A stretch of DNA of 64,000 nt. It comes from Spirochaetales bacterium. Lineage in GTDB: Bacteria; Spirochaetota; Spirochaetia; Treponematales; UBA12059. The DNA lies in the NCBI GenBank assembly GCA_016926955.1, contig JAFGNN010000030.1:1-64000 (forward strand), in the 5' to 3' direction. The notes under the pieces are model-generated. The model was not told the origin of the DNA. It did not search any database and was given only the letters and a program-made list of their open reading frames with translations. A program made the position numbers and the translations under genes. Shown piece by piece: positions 56,689-64,000 of the stretch; the stretch's first letter is position 1, and every line of letters starts with the position of its first letter.

Positions 56689-57480
56689 CTATATCCTCGC
56701 CCCCATCTTGTTCCCCGACTCGTAGCGCTTCAGGCCCGCGCGGAAAAGTGCGCGCGTCAGGAGGAGCCACGCGAGCGCGGCCGCCCAGACGATGCCGACG
56801 GCGCCCCAGTCGAGGCCGCGCCAGGCGGCGAGCGGCACGTAGGCGACGAAGGCCGAGGGCACGAGCGTGTAGAAGATCCAGCGCATGCCCGGGTCGAAGA
56901 TGGTCTCGGGGTAGAGCGAGAACGAGAGCAGGAATTCCTGCAGCGCTCCCGAGATGCCCTGCGAGTCGCCGAGCCAGAACGCGAGGGTCTCCGCCGCGGA
57001 GAACGCGGCCGCGAACACGAGCGCCGCCGCGGGGATGATGGCGAGGAACATGAGCCAGCGCTCCAGGCCGACGCCGGGCATGAGCGCGAGCACGATGAAG
57101 CCGTAGGCGAAGTCGCCCCAGGCGCTGACGATGGTGCGCGAGCAGACCACGTTGAGCCAGACGTCGCGGGGCTGGAGCAGGTACACGTCGAGCTCGCCCT
57201 CGCGCACCATGCGCGAGATGGAGCGGATGTTCCCGGCGACGACGTGCGCGAGGCCGAAGGCGGTGCTCGACACGGCCCACACGAACATGATGTCGGAGAA
57301 GCCGTAGCCGCCGACGCCGCCCGTGCGGTCGATGAGGACCTTCCAGAAGACGGCGAAGGCGGCGTTGTTCAGCATCATGCCGAAGACTTGCAGGAAGAAA
57401 TTGACGCGGTACTCGAGCACGGCCTTGGCGTTGACGGCGAAGGCGCGGCCGAGGAAGCGAAGGGTCGAAGCGACGCGCAT
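56689..57480 (-). CDS. ABC-2 type permease (COG3694-like)
   Basis: 263 residues, six membrane helices. The segment MVREGELDVYLLQPRDVWLN is the hallmark of this ABC-2 subfamily, in which two permeases and an ATPase occur together. Start 57480 has GGAGG nine bases upstream. It lies two bases after the second permease. The substrate is unknown; relatives have been connected with export of lipids, polysaccharides or drugs. Confidence 0.85.
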   Translation of the reverse strand: MRVASTLRFLGRAFAVNAKAVLEYRVNFFLQVFGMMLNNAAFAVFWKVLIDRTGGVGGYGFSDIMFVWAVSSTAFGLAHVVAGNIRSISRMVREGELDVYLLQPRDVWLNVVCSRTIVSAWGDFAYGFIVLALMPGVGLERWLMFLAIIPAAALVFAAAFSAAETLAFWLGDSQGISGALQEFLLSFSLYPETIFDPGMRWIFYTLVPSAFVAYVPLAAWRGLDWGAVGIVWAAALAWLLLTRALFRAGLKRYESGNKMGARI

Positions 57481-57482
57481 GT

Positions 57483-58295
57483 TCAACCTCCGTTGACGAC
57501 GACGTGCCGGCGCCCGGCGGCGAAGACCGCGGACGAAAGCAGGGCGGCCGCCAGCACCCAGGCGGCCTGGACGCCCAGGATCGAGAGCGCGGCGCGCGGC
57601 TCGAAGGCGACCAGGATGCGCGCGGGCGACCAGGCGATGGCGGGGAAGGGCGTCCAGCGCGCGATGGCGCGGGCGGCGTCCGGCAGGAACTCGATCGGGA
57701 TCAGGGTGCCGACCACGAGCGCCAGCTTCTGGTAGATCCAGTAGAAGGCGTCGTTCTCCTCGAGTCGGAAGGCAGTCATGGCCAGCGACATCTGGAGGAA
57801 GAACTGGAGGCACGCCGAGAGGACGAGCGAGACCACGAGCGCCGGAACGACCGCGAACGCGAGTCCCGCGGGCACGGGCGGCGGCCCGACGAGCGCGAAG
57901 CCGAGCGCGAAGCCGACGGCGCCGAAAACCGCGAGGTCGAGCAGGGCCGGCCCGACGCGCTCGGCGAACGAGGCGGGGATGAAGCCGTAGGGCCGCGCCA
58001 GGCGGTAGACGATCTGCCCGTTCTTGAGCTCTTCCGACACGCGCGCGAAGAAGGCGCTGAAGGAGAAGATGGGCAGTTCCGCGACGATGAAGTACCAGGT
58101 GGACATGACGCGGTCGTAGCCGGCGATGCTCGCCTGCCCCGCGTACACGGCGGCCCAGATGCGCGAGAACACGAACACGAAGAGCCCGTAGGTCAGGTAG
58201 CGCGCGGTGGAGCTGGCCAGGTACGCGAACTTCTCGCGGATCGCGACTGAGGCGATGACCGAGTATTTCCTAAGCGCGAGCGCCGGCCGCGACAT
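57483..58295 (-). CDS. ABC-2 type permease (COG4587-like)
   Basis: 270 residues, membrane protein with the subfamily segment EELKNGQIVYRLARPYGF, parallel to its partner. Start 58295 lies inside the ATPase gene's 3' end with GAGGAGG upstream. Middle gene of the three-gene operon. Confidence 0.85.
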   Translation of the reverse strand: MSRPALALRKYSVIASVAIREKFAYLASSTARYLTYGLFVFVFSRIWAAVYAGQASIAGYDRVMSTWYFIVAELPIFSFSAFFARVSEELKNGQIVYRLARPYGFIPASFAERVGPALLDLAVFGAVGFALGFALVGPPPVPAGLAFAVVPALVVSLVLSACLQFFLQMSLAMTAFRLEENDAFYWIYQKLALVVGTLIPIEFLPDAARAIARWTPFPAIAWSPARILVAFEPRAALSILGVQAAWVLAAALLSSAVFAAGRRHVVVNGG

Positions 58296-59283
58296 GGGCT
58301 TCCTCCTCGGAGCGGCTCGCGAAGATGGCTGCGATGATGTCCTCGAGCGGCTCGTCCTCGACGGTCAGGTCGACGATTTCTCCGCGATCGGCGAGCACCT
58401 TGATGACGTCCTCGAGCCGGTGCTTCGTGGTGTCGACCTCGTACTTCGCGGCGTCCTCGGTGTGCTTCAGGGGCTCGAGGCCGGGCAGCGAGGAATCGGC
58501 GGGTCCGGCCCACTTCACGCCGACGCGCTTCCGTTTGAGCGCGCGATGCTTGAGTTCCTTCATCGACTCGTCGACCACCACGGTGCCGTGGTGGATGATG
58601 ATGGCCCGCTTGCACACCTTCTCGATGTCCCCGATGTCGTGGCTCGTGAGGAAGATCGTAACGCCGTCCTCGCGGCGGAGCTCGTCGAGCAGGACGCGCA
58701 CCTCGCGCTTGGCCACCACGTCGAGCCCGATGGTCGGTTCGTCGAGGAAGAGGATCCGCGGCTTGTGCAGGAGACTCGCGGCGATCTCGCAGCGCACCCG
58801 CTCGCCGAGCGAAAGCTTGCGGATCGGCGTCTCGAGGTAGGGCGCGAGGGCGAAGCGCTCCACGAGCTCGCCCGTGCGCCGCGCGAGCGTGGCGTCGTCG
58901 ATCTCGTACACGGCGCCGAGCAGGCGGAAGCTGTCGCTCGCGGGCAGGTGGTACCAGAGCTGGCTCTTCTGCCCGAACACCGTGCCGATGCCCATGGCGA
59001 GCTTCATGCGGTCGCGCGCGGGGTCGAGGCCCAGCACGCGCGCCGTGCCGCCCGAGGGGTGGAGGATGCCGGTGAGCATCTTGATGGTGGTGGACTTGCC
59101 GGCGCCGTTGGGCCCGAGGAAGGCGAGCACCTCGCCGGCCTCGACTTCGAGGTCGATGCCGCGCACGGCGTTCACGATGCGCTTTTCGGGCTTCACGATG
59201 GACTTGAGCGAGGCGGCGAATCCGCGGGGGCGCACCCTGGATTCGAAGGTCCTCGACAGGCCGCGGGTTTCGATGACGGTCAT
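58270..59283 (-). CDS. ABC-2 transporter ATPase (COG4586-like)
   Basis: 337 residues. Walker A GPNGAGKST, signature LSLGERVRCEIAASLL, Walker B ILFLDEPTIGLD, switch SHDIGDIEKVC. The N-terminal extension with RVRPRGFAASLKSIVKPEKR is a mark of the COG4586 group, and QKSQLWYHLPASDSF follows the Q-loop. Powers the two permeases downstream. 26-base overlap with the first permease. Confidence 0.9.
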   Translation of the reverse strand: MTVIETRGLSRTFESRVRPRGFAASLKSIVKPEKRIVNAVRGIDLEVEAGEVLAFLGPNGAGKSTTIKMLTGILHPSGGTARVLGLDPARDRMKLAMGIGTVFGQKSQLWYHLPASDSFRLLGAVYEIDDATLARRTGELVERFALAPYLETPIRKLSLGERVRCEIAASLLHKPRILFLDEPTIGLDVVAKREVRVLLDELRREDGVTIFLTSHDIGDIEKVCKRAIIIHHGTVVVDESMKELKHRALKRKRVGVKWAGPADSSLPGLEPLKHTEDAAKYEVDTTKHRLEDVIKVLADRGEIVDLTVEDEPLEDIIAAIFASRSEEEAHVAAGARA

Positions 59284-59552
59284 GGCCGTCTCCCCATGGC
59301 GGGGCGGCCGCGCGGACGCGGGGGAGCCCCGAAGGTCGAGACTCCGTCCTCGGGCTTTTTTCCCGTGGGTGTCGCGGGGCTACGCCCGCCGGCGCCGCTC
59401 GGTCGCTGCCGCGGAAGCCGCGGGTCCGGCCGCGAATCGGCAGGAGCGCGCTTCCCGCGAGGAACCCTAGGCGCCCTCTCGAGATATTGAAGCAAAGTGA
59501 AACGCCGCCTGAGGGGGCGCGTCAAGGGGTGCGGGTGTTTCTCTATAAAGAG

Positions 59553-60323
59553 TTATCGATTCCCGTCGGACTTCCGCCCGGCCAGTTCCCAGCAGAACAC
59601 GGTGGCGGCCTGCGCGACGTTGAGGCTCTCGACCTCGCCTGAGCCGGGTATCGAGACGAGCTTGTCCATCAGCTGGCGCACGGCGGGGGACAGACCTTCC
59701 TCCTCGTTGCCGAGGAAGAGCGCGACGCCCTGACCCGCGCCCAGCTGGGCGGAGAGCACCCCGGCCCCGATCTTGCCGCGGTGGTCAGCGCCGACGCGGA
59801 TCAGCTTGCCCTCGGCGATGCGGGCAAAGGCCGCAGCGGTCTGCGTTCGGTGGATTCGGACGAGCTCCATGCCGCCCTGGGCCACGCGGTAGGCGCTCGT
59901 GGTGGGCTTGGCGTCCTTGTCGTCGTCGGAGACCACGAGGGTGCGGATGCCGAAAAAGGCCATGGAGCGTACGACGGCGCCGAGGTTGAGCGCGTTGCCG
60001 ATGCCGTCGAGCGCGACGACCTTCTCGCCGGCCCGCGCCCACGCTTCGACGAGCCTCGCGTCAACCGGCTCGATGCGGGGCGGCTCGATCATGGCCACGA
60101 CGCCCTGGTGATGCACCGTGTCGGAGAGCTTTTCGAGGTCTGCTTCGGCAACGACATTGTAGGGCTTCTTGTCGGCGGCCATGCGGGAGCAGAGTTCGCC
60201 GAATTCCCTCGCGCGGTCGCGGTGGATATAGAGCCTGGCAATGCGCTCCGGGTGGCGTTCGGCGAGGGCTTGGACGGCTGCGCGGCCGCAGACCGCGAGC
60301 TCGTTGCGGATGGTGTTTTTCAC
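59553..60323 (-). CDS. TrmH/SpoU-family RNA 2'-O-methyltransferase
   Basis: 256 residues. An N-terminal substrate domain (AVCGRAAVQALAERHPERIA) precedes the SPOUT knot with motif 1 GNALNLGAVVRSMAFFGI, motif 2 LFLGNEEEGLSPAVRQLMD and motif 3 SIPGSGEVESLNVAQAATVF. Methylates a ribose 2'-OH in tRNA or rRNA; the target nucleotide is not evident. It stands alone. Confidence 0.9.
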   Translation of the reverse strand: MKNTIRNELAVCGRAAVQALAERHPERIARLYIHRDRAREFGELCSRMAADKKPYNVVAEADLEKLSDTVHHQGVVAMIEPPRIEPVDARLVEAWARAGEKVVALDGIGNALNLGAVVRSMAFFGIRTLVVSDDDKDAKPTTSAYRVAQGGMELVRIHRTQTAAAFARIAEGKLIRVGADHRGKIGAGVLSAQLGAGQGVALFLGNEEEGLSPAVRQLMDKLVSIPGSGEVESLNVAQAATVFCWELAGRKSDGNR

Positions 60324-60462
60324 ATATTGATACTAGCGGAGCGGAGCGGAATGGACAACCGGAGGGTGGGGAACCGAGTGGTTCGAGAGGGACAGAGCTT
60401 TTCCGTCAGGATCCGGCCGCCGCGTTCATGAGGACCGCGACGGCCGGAGTTGGCTCCGAGGC

Positions 60463-60993
60463 TCAGTCGTTCTCGCCGATTTCGGTGAAGTCGAGGGGAA
60501 TCGATGGTTTGCGCTTCCCGAGCTCGATATTGAGCATGAACGTGCCTTGCTTCGAATCGCCGAGCAAAGCGAGGTTGCGGAGTATCTCCTCGGCGTTCTT
60601 TTCCTCTTCCACTTGTTCGTTGATGTACCACTGGCAGAGGACCTGGGTCGGGTAATCTTTTTCCGCCAGCGCCAACTCGTAGAGCTCGTTGATGCTTGCG
60701 GTGACCTTCTGCTCATGGGCGAGAACCCGTTCGAACACGGCTTTTACTGAGCTCTCCTTGAGTTCCTGTTTCGGAATTCCGGGTACCTCGAAGCTCGCGT
60801 CGCGATCCTGGAGGTAACGAGCGAATTTCATGGCATGGAACATTTCTTCGTGGTATTGGATGGTCAGCCACGCGGCCAGGCCTTCATAGCCTTCATCGGT
60901 CATGCGCGAGGCCATGGCGAGGTATAGGAAGGCGGATTCCATCTCTCGCTCGATCTGCAGGTTGATCCTGTCAGCGACTTTCTTCGAAATCAT
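60463..60993 (-). CDS. ftnA: Ferritin
   Basis: 176 residues, non-haem ferritin. Ferroxidase residues sit in LQIEREMESAFLYLAMASRM, YHEEMFHAMKFARYLQ and the later EQKVTASINELYELA and QWYINEQVEEEKNAEE. Stores iron in a 24-mer shell. Start 60993 has AGGAGG eight bases upstream; the longer ORF extends into non-conserved sequence. Confidence 0.93.
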   Translation of the reverse strand: MISKKVADRINLQIEREMESAFLYLAMASRMTDEGYEGLAAWLTIQYHEEMFHAMKFARYLQDRDASFEVPGIPKQELKESSVKAVFERVLAHEQKVTASINELYELALAEKDYPTQVLCQWYINEQVEEEKNAEEILRNLALLGDSKQGTFMLNIELGKRKPSIPLDFTEIGEND

Positions 60994-61179
60994 CAAAAAC
61001 CTCCTGAAGGATTGCCCGACGACGTTTCGGGCGGGGCGACGCTGGAGCGATGGCCCGCATACCATATAAAAGTAGTAATTTACATCTCCGGAAGCAAGGA
61101 AGGCGCGCCCGAGCGGAACACTGCGCAAGGGTGCGCGGGCAACGGGCGCGAACAGGTGTCCGGGCGTAGGCGGTCCCGC

Positions 61180-61207
61180 TTGACAAGCCGCGGGGTCGGC
61201 GTATGTT
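61180..61207 (+). promoter_or_regulatory. Sigma-70-type promoter of the diacid-sensor gene
   Basis: TTGACA (61180-61185), a 16-base spacer and TATGTT (61202-61207). Transcription should begin near 61214, after the ATG at 61203, supporting start 61230. Confidence 0.65.
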
Positions 61208-61229
61208 TGTTAGGGAAAATGGAGCTTCA

Positions 61230-61814
61230 ATGGCACACGAAGATAATCTGAACACCGAGCTTGCCCGGCGGGTCGTCCAGCTGGTCGGAGAGGCTACGGG
61301 ACACAACGTCAACGTGATGGGACAGGACGGACTGATAATCGCCTCGACCGATCCGGCCCGTGTCGGGACCATCCATGACGGCGCCCGCCGCATCATGGCG
61401 GGCGAAGTGGACGAGATCGCCGTGACGCCCGAGATGGCCGCGGGCATGGCGGGAACCAAAGCCGGTTACAACGGCGTGATCACCTGGAATGAGCGTCGGG
61501 TGGCCTGCATCGGCATATCCGGCGATCCGGCGATGGTCAAGCCGGTGCAGAAAATGGCGGAGATCGTGGTTCGAGAGGAGCTCGACCGGCTCGCCGCCCG
61601 AAGGCGCGAACAGGAATTCATCTCGTCGATGGACGCGGAAATCGCCGATATAGCCGAGCGCATGATGGTTCTATCGCTCAACGGGTCCATCCAGGCGGCG
61701 CGGGTAGGCGCCGCCGGCAGGGGTTTCAAGATCGTCGTGCAGGAAATGCGAAGCCTTGCGGCCCAGATTCAGGAGAAAGTGCGGCGCCTCGACGAGGCGG
61801 CGCGGGAAGATTGA
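61230..61814 (+). CDS. Diacid-recognition domain joined to a chemoreceptor signalling tip
   Basis: 194 residues. Residues 1-130 match the putative sugar-diacid recognition domain of CdaR (LARRVVQLVGEATGHNVNVM; DGLIIASTDPARVGTIHDGA). Residues 135-194 look like the hairpin tip of a methyl-accepting chemotaxis protein (IADIAERMMVLSLNGSIQAA; RVGAAGRGFKIVVQEMRSLA), the part that docks CheA/CheW. There is no membrane helix and no HTH, so it is a soluble sensor. cheD lies 1 kb downstream. Start chosen by TGGAG spacing and the promoter. Confidence 0.75.
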   Translation: MAHEDNLNTELARRVVQLVGEATGHNVNVMGQDGLIIASTDPARVGTIHDGARRIMAGEVDEIAVTPEMAAGMAGTKAGYNGVITWNERRVACIGISGDPAMVKPVQKMAEIVVREELDRLAARRREQEFISSMDAEIADIAERMMVLSLNGSIQAARVGAAGRGFKIVVQEMRSLAAQIQEKVRRLDEAARED

Positions 61815-61865
61815 GCGCAGGCGTTTACCGGCCAGGCACTCCGGACAGAAGCAATGGAGGAAACC

Positions 61866-62840
61866 ATGGACATGCAGTACAGGCGGCTCGGTTCGGCGGG
61901 CATTCGCACGAGCGTCTTCTCACTCGGATCCTGGGTTACCTACGGGAAGCAGGTGGACGTGGATGCCGCCGAAGCGAGCCTGCGCATCGCCTATGACGCC
62001 GGCGTCAATTTTTTCGACAACGCCGAGGCCTATGCCGGTGGCGCCGCCGAGGAGCTTATGGGCGCGGCGCTCAAACGGCTCGGCTGGCGGCGCGGATCAT
62101 ACCTCGTCTCAACGAAAATATACTGGGGGCTCGATGACGGTCCCAACGAAAAGAACACGCTGAACCGGAAGCGCCTGCTCGAGGGCATCGACGGCTCCCT
62201 CAAGCGGCTCGGCATGGAATATGTCGACCTCCTCTATTGCCACAGGCCCGATCCGGACACGCCCGTCGAAGAAACCGTCTGGGCCATGTCTGATATCATC
62301 GCTTCCGGCCGCGCTCTCTACTGGGGGACCAGCGAGTGGAGCGCCGAGCAGATCCGCGAGGCTTGGGACGTCGCGGACCGGCGCAACCTCCGGAAACCCC
62401 AGATGGAGCAACCGCAGTACAACCTCTTCGTCCGCAATCGCGTCGAGAAGGAGTATTCGCGGCTTTACGACTCGATCGGCCTGGGGCTTACTACCTGGAG
62501 CCCGCTCGCGTCGGGCGTACTGACCGGCAAGTACCTCACGGGAATCCCGGAAGGCAGCAGGCTCTCCCTCAAAGGGTACGAATGGCTCAAGGAAGCTACC
62601 CTTACCCACGCGCGAGTCGACGCCGTTCGCAAGCTGGAGGGCATTGCCAAGGATCTCGGCGTACCGCTCTCGCGACTTGCCTTGGCCTGGACCGCCCGGA
62701 ATCCGCGCGTCAGCTCGGTGATCACCGGCGCGAGTCGACCCGAACAGGTTGCGGAAAACCTCAAGGCGCTCGAATTGTTGCCACAGCTCGATGACACGAT
62801 TGTCGCGCGTATCGAGGAAGCTGCCGGTCCGGGGGACTGA
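61866..62840 (+). CDS. Aldo/keto reductase, Kv-beta-like
   Basis: 324 residues, NADPH-dependent (beta/alpha)8 barrel. Catalytic tetrad placement: Asp and Tyr in [18 protein letters not shown], Lys in VSTKIYWG, His in [14 protein letters not shown]-terminal cofactor segment [20 protein letters not shown]. The closest resemblance is to the potassium-channel beta-subunit group. GGAGG sits before ATG 61866; the ATG at 61854 includes that site. Confidence 0.9.
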   Translation: MDMQYRRLGSAGIRTSVFSLGSWVTYGKQVDVDAAEASLRIAYDAGVNFFDNAEAYAGGAAEELMGAALKRLGWRRGSYLVSTKIYWGLDDGPNEKNTLNRKRLLEGIDGSLKRLGMEYVDLLYCHRPDPDTPVEETVWAMSDIIASGRALYWGTSEWSAEQIREAWDVADRRNLRKPQMEQPQYNLFVRNRVEKEYSRLYDSIGLGLTTWSPLASGVLTGKYLTGIPEGSRLSLKGYEWLKEATLTHARVDAVRKLEGIAKDLGVPLSRLALAWTARNPRVSSVITGASRPEQVAENLKALELLPQLDDTIVARIEEAAGPGD

Positions 62841-62854
62841 CGGACCTCCGCACC

Positions 62855-63451
62855 ATGGCATACACGGCCCCGCCCCTCGAACAGCGCATCATCCTCCACC
62901 CCGGCGAGCATCGGGTCGTCAAGGGGAAGGCCATCCTGCAGACTCTCCTCGGATCGTGCGTGGCTGCCTGTCTATACGACGAGAAGACCGGGATTGCCGG
63001 AATGAACCATTTCCTTCTCGCCAACAAGCGCTACGCGAAGGCGATGCCGCTCAGCGTCACCGAGGCGGGGCGCTACGGCATCCACGCGATGGAGCTCCTG
63101 ATCAACGACATGATCAAGCTCGGGGCCGAGAAGACGCGCATCAAGGCCAAGGCGTTCGGCGCCGGCAACATAATCGAGACGCTCGGTTCCGACAATTTCG
63201 AATGCGTCGGCGACGTGAACGGCCGTTTCATAAGGGAATTCCTGAGCACGGAAGGAATCGAACTGGTATCAGCCGACCTGGGCGGCGAGCTCGGCCGCGT
63301 CATCCACTTCCACACCGACACTCACCAGGTGTTCAGGCGTTTCATCAAGAAACAGGAGACGCTCGAGATCGAGAAGGATGAGCGCAGGTTCTGGACCAAG
63401 GAAATCGAACGGCACGAGAAGCCGGAGGGCGGCATCGTCTTTTTCAAGTGA
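62855..63451 (+). CDS. cheD: Chemoreceptor glutamine deamidase CheD
   Basis: 198 residues. Deamidates glutamines on chemoreceptors and can interact with CheC. The catalytic region LQTLLGSCVAACLYDEKTGI carries the active cysteine, with GMNHFLLA and the conserved histidine, then YGIHAMELLINDMIKLGAEK and KAFGAGNI. The C-terminal tail beyond residue 150 is longer than usual. It starts 14 bases after the aldo/keto reductase stop. Confidence 0.93.
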   Translation: MAYTAPPLEQRIILHPGEHRVVKGKAILQTLLGSCVAACLYDEKTGIAGMNHFLLANKRYAKAMPLSVTEAGRYGIHAMELLINDMIKLGAEKTRIKAKAFGAGNIIETLGSDNFECVGDVNGRFIREFLSTEGIELVSADLGGELGRVIHFHTDTHQVFRRFIKKQETLEIEKDERRFWTKEIERHEKPEGGIVFFK

Positions 63452-63493
63452 TCCGCGTATGCATTCGTATCCTTCAGGTCGCCTTGCCGCCGC

Positions 63494-63970
63494 TCAGGAA
63501 ATCCAGGCGAGCATGCCGGCGCCCGATTCCGCGGACTTTCCGAACCAGGCTCTTATCCGGTCAAAATGGTACTCGAGGTAGTCGAAATCCGACGCGTCAT
63601 CGAATCCGGGCAAGATCTCACGGTTGCCGAGAACCTCCTTCTCGAAGCGGCCGCGGAGTGAAGAAAAATCCACGGTTTCCAAGGCGGCCCGGATCGACAC
63701 CACATCGTCGGGGGTGAGGACGCGCACAGGCCCGTAGCCCCAGTCCTCCTCGCCGACCTTGTCGCCGCCGAACGCGAGTTTGGCCAAGGCCCCTTCGCCC
63801 TCCCACGCCGAGCCGCAGAGCAGATAGTGTATGCCGTGCCAGGACTTGTCCGCGTCAAGCGCGAGCTCGTCATCGTCCTCGGCCCGTTCGAGAAAGCGCG
63901 CGAGCGCCTCGGTGTCGGCGATCAGGCCCCTCAGCAGCTCTGGATCGAGCGGGGCGTAGCGGGCGATCAT
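63494..63970 (-). CDS. DUF1877 (YfbM-like) protein
   Basis: 158 residues. Matches the DUF1877 family by DKSWHGIHYLLCGSAWEGEG, PVRVLTPDDVVSIRAALETV and YLEYHFDRIRAWFGKSAESG. Function unknown. Start ATG 63970 is near the window edge, and an upstream ATG in another frame ends at once. Confidence 0.82.
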   Translation of the reverse strand: MIARYAPLDPELLRGLIADTEALARFLERAEDDDELALDADKSWHGIHYLLCGSAWEGEGALAKLAFGGDKVGEEDWGYGPVRVLTPDDVVSIRAALETVDFSSLRGRFEKEVLGNREILPGFDDASDFDYLEYHFDRIRAWFGKSAESGAGMLAWIS

Positions 63971-64000
63971 CGCATTCCCGCCACGAGACGGGCGATCGTG

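Overview
The window is a GC-rich (roughly 60 percent or more), gene-dense bacterial chromosome segment that carries the replication origin. A spirochaete (Spirochaetota, Treponema/Spirochaeta-like) fits best. The reasons are the paired TIGR03546/TIGR03545-type genes, a soluble chemoreceptor-like protein near cheD, a small FliG-like protein, and the dnaA-dnaN-recF-DUF721 and rpmH-rnpA-yidD-yidC-jag blocks with gyrB-gyrA beside them. This assignment is inference; no rRNA or tRNA gene was seen.

Layout. 1-9.4 kb: housekeeping genes on mixed strands (rlmJ, a group 2 sigma factor, a TPR/SEC-C protein, glgX, fabD-fabG, an alkyltransferase-like protein, a UPF0158-GNAT fusion, a PHP phosphoesterase). 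9.5-12.5 kb: thyX, a 52-bp tandem repeat array, a DUF2804-like gene and a beta-hydroxyacid dehydrogenase. 12.6-19.6 kb: a four-gene tripartite RND efflux operon joined by ATGA overlaps, with a good promoter and a 7-codon leader ORF. 19.6-24.5 kb: a cobalamin riboswitch driving btuF-btuC-btuD-like genes and an overlapping radical SAM gene. 24.5-30.3 kb: an adenosine-specific kinase family gene, glpK, a dicarboxylate/amino acid symporter, metK and two small genes. 30.27-30.40 kb: three perfect parS sites. 30.4-43.4 kb: the origin block, with gyrB-gyrA diverging from dnaA-dnaN-recF-DUF721-rpmH-rnpA-yidD-yidC-jag. DnaA boxes lie on both sides of dnaA, and a DnaA-trio element lies between dnaA and dnaN. 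43.4-51.1 kb: the TIGR03545/46 pair, a UbiA/MenA-like prenyltransferase divergent from an NMT1/SsuA-type ABC importer, a GNAT relic, an alpha-toroid protein and a RAYT transposase relic. 51.4-56.2 kb: a foreign-looking AT-richer island in which an IS21-family element (istA broken by a nonsense codon) has truncated a radical SAM/SPASM peptide-maturase-like gene coupled to an ABC exporter. 56.2-56.7 kb: a gene-free stretch full of hairpins. 56.7-64 kb: an ABC-2 operon, a SpoU methyltransferase, ferritin, a diacid-sensor/chemoreceptor-tip hybrid, an aldo/keto reductase, cheD and a DUF1877 gene.

Most notable signals: (1) the 11-mer GGGGACAGAGC, found exactly about ten times on both strands and in several reading frames, like an uptake or signalling word; (2) the IS-broken radical SAM/SPASM plus exporter peptide cassette; (3) the DnaA-trio unwinding element; (4) a structure after metK that looks like a terminator yet buries the Shine-Dalgarno and start of the next ORF; (5) hairpin repeat families together with a RAYT relic; (6) a riboswitch-controlled radical SAM gene of unknown function.
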